NCBI RefSeq assembly: GCF_031755915.1
Contig: NC_083385.1
Location: 13,289,001 to 13,353,000, forward strand
Length of the DNA: 64,000 bases
Reading direction: 5' to 3'
Source: Ziziphus jujuba
Lineage: Eukaryota; Streptophyta; Magnoliopsida; Rosales; Rhamnaceae
Shown here: one piece after another, positions 58,556 to 64,000 of the stretch
Position numbering within the stretch: position 1 is the stretch's first letter
Layout: every line of letters starts with the position of its first letter
The notes under the pieces: generated by a model
The model's database searches: none
What the model was told of the DNA's origin: nothing
What the model saw: the letters and a program-made list of their open reading frames with translations, nothing else
Position numbers and translations under genes: made by a program

Positions 58556-58991
58556 TTACGAGGGACGTAGGGAGGTACCCTGAGACAATTCGCAAAAAGC
58601 GCGCGTTTCAGTCGAAATGTGAGCTGTGAGGCGAGCCGCGGCCACCGCGCTGTGCAGCGGTAGCAGAGATTGAGTGCATCCTAAAGCCCCCACATTCCTT
58701 CAAAGCAAATTTTTCAACCAAAAAATAAGAAGGTGAGGGTTTCTTTGCAAAAGTTCAATTTCGCTTTTACCCCCAAAAAAAAATTCATAAGCAAAATGAA
58801 AACCCTGAAAGAAAACCCTAACGACTATACCTTGGAACACTGAAGAGCGAGCGGCGAGACCTGAGGTTGAAGGAGCGAATCGTAGATCGGGGAATAGAGG
58901 AAACTGACGGAGAGGCTCGGATTGATGAAGATGAAACTCTTGAGGCTGTGGAAATCAGCGACCTTGACAGCGATCCGCAGCGCCAAGCCAT
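58556..58991 (-). CDS. NFD6-like small mitochondrial protein (NUCLEAR FUSION DEFECTIVE 6 family)
   Basis: Join of exon 1 (58831-58991) and exon 2 (58556-58697), 100 residues, across a 133-nt intron (CCAAG|GTATAG donor, TTTGAAG acceptor; AG+G makes the split Arg codon). The N-terminus MAWRCGSLSRSLISTASR is rich in Ser and Arg with no acids, as expected of a mitochondrial presequence. Exon 2 encodes GALGCTQSLLPLHSAVAAAR, the diagnostic core of the plant NFD6-like family, then LTAHISTETRAFCELSQGTS and a stop. Family members are small mitochondrial proteins of unclear biochemistry; Arabidopsis NFD6 is needed for polar nuclear fusion in the female gametophyte. Some relatives are alternatively spliced near this 3' end, and a GT (CAGG|GTACCT) here would permit it. 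The promoter has a telo-box and site II motifs. Confidence 0.85.
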
Positions 58992-59024
58992 TTCTCTCTG
59001 TTTCTCGATCGGATTGATTGCGGC

Positions 59025-59033
59025 TTAGGGTTT
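59025..59033 (-). promoter_or_regulatory. Telo-box upstream of the NFD6-like gene
   Basis: AAACCCTAA on the minus strand, ~35 nt upstream of the ATG at 58991. Telo-boxes mark plant genes for translation and organelle biogenesis and often pair with site II elements. Confidence 0.6.
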
Positions 59034-59096
59034 AGCGAAACTGGGTTTAAACCCACAGCGGAAAAAATACGATGACGTTTTGATAACTCTGTATCT

Positions 59097-59124
59097 TGGG
59101 CTTAAATCAAGTAATATGAGCCCA
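59097..59124. promoter_or_regulatory. Two site II elements
   Basis: TGGGCT (59097-59102) and its inverted form AGCCCA (59119-59124), 100-135 nt upstream of the ATG. TCP factors bind TGGGCY; these sites are enriched in nuclear genes for mitochondrial proteins. Confidence 0.55.
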
Positions 59125-59801
59125 TTGGGGGAATTTAATGGTGGATTTACAAAGATATGCTTGATTAGCAATTCTCAAAAGGGTTCAATTAATTATACTT
59201 CCAGTTTCATCCTTTCCATTAAATTGTAACTTTTTAAAATAAAATACATTTCGATAACAGTAATTAAGCCCATTCTTCACTGGATGACCTCTCAAAATGA
59301 ACTATAAAAAAATAAAAATAATAAAAAATTGTACACGAACCCGAGTGGTTAGATCACTGGAATAAAGAAATACAGTGTGGGTTTACTGAGAATCACCAGA
59401 CCAGTAACTTTCCTTGTGCTTATATTATTAGCAAAATATTATTATTTCATCGAGAGCCAGTTTCCGGAATGTTTTCCAATAGAAACATGGTCCTCAGTTA
59501 GATTTTTACAACCAAAACAAATGCTACATATAACAGTAGGGTAATTTGTCAGGGCTAGCAATGGGCAATTAGATGTCATAAAATTAAACAATTCTGTACA
59601 TAAGTCCAATGCCTCGTTGACAATTAAGCGAGGAACTCTTAACTTGAAAACAGCAATCACAATCAGTATTCTGCAACCTATGGTTAAAAAGCAGCCTACC
59701 CACCTAAAATAAACATTTTTTTTTTTTCCCACATCTCATCTACTGCTAAACATTGAAACACAGCTACATTCCAGCCATGTTCAATGGGGCACCTTTCAAA
59801 A
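59125..59801. other. Spacer and probable 3' UTR of HOS15
   Basis: No gene is seen. The part next to 59802 is presumably the HOS15 3' UTR; the rest is the upstream region of the NFD6-like gene. Confidence 0.5.
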
Positions 59802-62800
59802 TTACATTCTGAAGTCCAAAACACAAACTGTATTGTTGGCAAAGCAAGCAGCGATTTTGTCACCTTCCTTGTTCCAACATACTTCAAATATGCCACCGTT
59901 GCCAGTGTATGTCTTCACGATTTTGCCTTCCTTCAGTGACCAGATGTGCATGGATTTATCAAGAGATCCACTGGCCAAATATTCTCCATTCGGGCTAAAG
60001 GCAACAGAATATACAGGATCCCTGATGATTTGTTTAGAAACAAATAATAAATTAATAAGAAAGAAAAAGTATGACCAATATCACTTTTACTTTCAAAAAT
60101 CATTTATAAAACTCCATAATATGGATCACATCCTATTTTTCTCATCGAGGCTGCATGCACGAGGCATCAAGCCAGTGCAAACATACTTAATCCTAAGAGA
60201 GCGAGAAAGCAGAAAGAACCAGCTGAGGTTATATCCAGGTAAGGGTCTCAAAGTGGAAGATCATAACCATCCAATTATGCAAAGTGAGAGCATTACTAAT
60301 CATTCAAAACCTATCTAATCACGCAAAGTGAGTAGATTACTCATCCAAAACAGTGAACTTTTTATCAATTAAACAAGCAGAAACATGGTCAAAATAAAAC
60401 TATCTGATGAAGATAGACCAGAATCTGTCCTAGATGCAGAACTATTGTCATAATATGGTCAAGTACCAGCTCTAGAACACCCAGAAAGAATCCGCACCCT
60501 GACTCACTACGTCTATGTAAGAAATATAAAATATAAACAAACCAATCACAACATCTGTTAGAACCTATCACCCTACTCTCGATTCATTAGTGCAGTTAAA
60601 GTCTTTACCTGTGTCCATTCAAGCTGTAGAGAAGTTTCCCAAGTTCCACATCCCACAACTTCACAGTCGAGTCAAATGATGCACTGTAATTATGTACACA
60701 AATAATACATTGACAGTGTGAATAATTATGTACACAAAAACCCAATATCCAACTTCATTCAGGATGCAGCATATCTACCTTGCAAGCACTAACTTGTGGT
60801 TAGGATTGTTTGTGCCTGGCCCTGTGGGACTCCATCGGATAGTATATATTTCCTGTAAGATAATCAACCCAATATTGCAAACAAAAACTCTAAAAAGTAA
60901 AAACACAACAGATATATACAATACTGAACAACGTACCTTCGAATGATCTCTTAAATCATGAACATATCTGTCCTGCTTAATACTCCATATCTACACCATC
61001 ATTTTGCATGGGAGTCAAACAAAAAATAAAGTTCTCAATGCCAAAAGTAATAAAATAGTCAAGTCATCATTCACCTTGAAGATTGTCTAAATCATACACA
61101 AAACAGTATCTATTCCAAGGCATAATATGCAAACTAAAAGAGGTAACCAAAGAGGTAACCACCAAAGAACAGCATCAGTGCCATGGACCACAAGACGCAA
61201 ATAGTTTACTTTAAAAAGTGGAAGATAAAAAGATTACCTTTGCAGTAATATCATCCGAACATGAAGCTAGTAATGAACCAGTTGGATCCCATTTGACACA
61301 ATTAACTTCCCCCTACAATAGCATAATCTCAAAATTAGTCATAGAAACCTGTAGGCATTGAATACTATGCTAATACGTTTAATGCTTCTGATTTTCTACA
61401 CCAATCATGTGGGAAAAAAAACAAAGTCAGGATTTTATTCTTGATAGGAATTTCAGGCACAATCTACCTAAAGTATCTAATTCAAAATAAGCTTCTAACC
61501 CCTCTACTATTATCTAGATCAGAAAGACCAAAATGCTAGTAAGCAAAAGGCGCCCCATATTTCTACCCAAAAGCATGACAGGTGAATAAACAAATGCTAA
61601 ACTTGAATTGACCAGAAAATACCTAATATTTGTTAACATATATACATGATACTTTGATTTCAAATTCCTCCTATGGTGGGTTCAACTGGTCATAATACTT
61701 CAGACAGCTTAACATCCAAAATAAGTGTCATGTTTGATAGACCATTTTTGGATCTTTAAGAATTTAAAGTACAACCATTATCTGCCTTGTTAAAGGATTT
61801 TGGAGTAAAAAAATATAAATTACTAAACCATGGGTCCACTGAGGAAGACAAATCATAATCTGGTGCAACATTTATTTTAAGAATATTAACCAGTTGAATG
61901 CAAGAACAAACCTGATGCCCTGCAAAAGTTTTGAGAGGGCGAGATTCGCCAATCTTGCAGACATATATCATAGTGTCTGTGGAGCTTGTTGCAAATGAAA
62001 CATTCGTTCGCCAATCCACATCAAGTGTTGGACCTAAATAGCAAAAATATTAACATTTAAATCCAAACAATGACAGAACCTTGTTGAAAATACAATATTG
62101 TTTTTCTTTTTTTCTTTTTTTAAATTACGAAATGCAGTACCTGAATGGAATTCAAACTGCTGTTTCCATTCCTCAGATTTCACATCCCACACAATTGCAG
62201 TTTTATCACAGCTTCCAGTAAGAAGATAATCACCCTTTTTGTTCCACTTCAGAGAAAATATAGGACCTTTATGTTTGCTCAAAGTACTCCTTAGTTCACC
62301 TGGTCAATATGCCACCAAGAGGATAAGTAGTAAGCTTCAAACAAGGTTGAAAAGTGAAAAGCATATTTACCAAAAAAGAAATTTCTCAAATCAGGCAACA
62401 TATATCAAATACCATGACGATCATAACAAGCCAACAAACCCAAAAAAAAAAAATGTTGTATAACAGCAACTGGAAACAGAACTAAATTACAGAAGAAAGC
62501 AGTAATTATCTTGACTGTTGAGAAAGTATGTTTCCTAATAACATCAACACTTTTCCATCGTAACAAGATCAAGGATCAAACAGCTCCTATTCCTGCCAAC
62601 TTCTTAGCAGCCATTCATGATTTCAATATAACAAACCTCCCTCACTAACGTTACACTATATTTTATTTTATTTTTATTTTTTTTAGAGGAAGAAAACTAT
62701 CTGTGATGTTCTGCCTCTTTTTAGGTTCACTGCAAGATCATGGATGAGTTTATGCTGAGTTATATCAGGTGAATACAACATAAGCAGAATTAAATATCAG

Positions 62801-63605
62801 GCGACAAGGTCCTAATGATAGACTGATTTACAAATACTTCAACACTAAAATTCAGTGGCATACTAGTTATTAAGCTTTTATGACAATTAGTTCATACTAG
62901 ACAGTAGATGTACCACAAAATTGCACAAAATAGGAGAGATGAGGTAGAAAAGAAACAGAAAGAAAGATGCATGTCTCTTCCTTTCATCGCCATCAGAGGT
63001 TCAACCATATAAGGCCATTCAAGAATGAACAGCTACAGGAGGTAGAGCTCCCATTCTCAATTAAGGTTTACTTTCCAAAGTGCAATACCAAAAACAGCAT
63101 AAAAAAGTTCTGAAGTTTGTTTATCAGATAAGCACTGAATTAAAAAATACATGTGGAGCTCCAATTCATACATCGACAAGTTTGTTACCTAGTCATTATT
63201 CAACAACAAATGACACCGCCACAAACAAATATTCTCCTACATCCTAAAATGCTTCAATTCTTCATAAACTAGAACCATTGCCCCATCTTTGGTAATTAGA
63301 CACATAGCATACAGTAATTTTCCACTGGGCGACACACATGTCCCACCACATCAGGGGGTGTAGAAGTAAATTTACAAGTCATGTTACCGCAGTAGAGTAA
63401 AATTATAGATATACATCATAACAAAGGTTTTGCCTATTTATATCATATCATTCAGGTTTTGCCTATTTATATCATATCATTCTGGCTCTGGCTTTTAGCT
63501 GGTTAAAGAAGAAAAACTCAAGCATAAATGAAACAGCTTACCATTTGTATTCCAAATTCTAGCTTGCCCATCATATGAACCTGTTGCAAGCAGCGTTCCC
63601 TCACC
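59802..63605 (-). CDS. HOS15: HOS15, WD40-repeat co-repressor / histone-deacetylation factor (C-terminal part; 5' end off the window)
   Basis: Eight exons: 63542-63605, 62141-62299, 61912-62033, 61238-61312, 60937-60990, 60779-60852, 60609-60683, 59802-60021. All borders are GT-AG and phases agree, giving the last 280 residues and stop. It reads through WD40 blades: [18 protein letters not shown], then [20 protein letters not shown] and [114 protein letters not shown], and the end VCVLDFRM. This is near-identical to Arabidopsis HOS15, the plant TBL1/TBLR1 counterpart. It acts in the nucleus in histone H4 deacetylation with HDACs and as a substrate receptor of a CUL4-DDB1 ligase in cold and ABA responses. 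The N-terminal LisH part lies to the right of the window. Confidence 0.95.
63426..63482. repeat. 29-bp tandem duplication in a HOS15 intron
   Basis: Two copies of the unit starting GGTTTTGCCTATTTATATCA, with at most one mismatch, ~60 bp from the exon at 63542. Confidence 0.9.
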
Positions 63606-64000
63606 CTACATAATAGAATGCAAAAGAATTATAACGTGGCAGTGTCCACAGAGAAAAGAGAGAAATAAAAGGCAACATAAGGAACAATCACCATTCTTGC
63701 TGTTATATCAAGAAAACAAGCAAACAAACATGGTATATTTGATATAAAAATTATCAATTAATTAGACCAACCCAAGCAAATTTACACCATAGGCACTGTG
63801 AATCAATTAGTTTGTAATGTGCTATTACAATTCAGTTGAAGTTTATGAAACATCCCTTCTAGCTTCAACCCATCACCTAAATTCCCAGATAAAATATAAA
63901 AATGTAGCTATTCTTGAATTTATCCCATGAAAACAAAAATTAGCTCTTCTTGCATGCTGAGGCTTCATATGAAATCAAATACAAAACATTTGAAGGGCAA

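Overview
The window is nuclear DNA of a flowering plant, most likely a eudicot. It is very AT-rich, its genes are split by GT-AG introns, and it carries plant-specific families: CYP81 and CYP93 cytochromes P450, a QALGGH C2H2 zinc finger with an EAR motif, HOS15, and an NFD6-like mitochondrial protein. It also has a Ty1/copia element, a gypsy-type solo LTR and a Mutator-like element. I cannot fix the order or species from sequence alone.

Region 1 (1-29.5 kb) is a tandem array of CYP81-family P450 genes, all on the minus strand and all with the same two-exon structure (phase-0 intron just before the I-helix oxygen-binding motif). From left to right there are: exon 1 of a gene that runs off the left edge (391-1281); an intact gene (2288-4171); a multiply broken pseudogene (5510-7649) with a solo LTR in its upstream region; an intact gene (10898-13351) with a ~260-bp insertion in its promoter; an exon-2-only pseudogene that has lost the heme cysteine (17040-17678); two intact genes (18922-20774 and 22654-24970); an old relic (26601-29022); and an orphan 3' flank at 29.1-29.45 kb that implies a further lost copy. 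The array shows birth-and-death evolution. Paralogous introns share clusters of W-box cores and TA microsatellites, and the upstream regions share G-boxes.

Region 2 (29.5-45.2 kb) is gene-poor. It holds a complete but degenerate Ty1/copia element (35829-41149) with 5-bp target duplications (CTTTT), flanked by an older ~330-bp direct repeat.

Region 3 (45.2-54 kb) contains a single-finger C2H2 transcription repressor candidate (45210-45833), a 1.09-kb Mutator-like non-autonomous element with a perfect 9-bp target duplication and an internal minisatellite (49066-50156), and a 93-bp tandem duplication.

Region 4 (54-64 kb) has a plus-strand CYP93-family P450 (54172-55962; flavone synthase II/licodione synthase-like), a small two-exon NFD6-like gene (58556-58991, minus) with telo-box and site II promoter motifs, and the C-terminal eight exons of HOS15 (59802-63605, minus; the 5' part lies beyond the right edge).

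CYP81 and CYP93 enzymes both act on flavonoid or isoflavonoid skeletons in known plants, so a loose functional link between the array and the CYP93 gene is possible. The ~29 kb gap and an unrelated zinc-finger gene between them make this only a hypothesis. I did not find a clear new biological system. The best leads are the intronic W-box clusters, the unusual heme-loop residues, and the structurally complete mobile elements.
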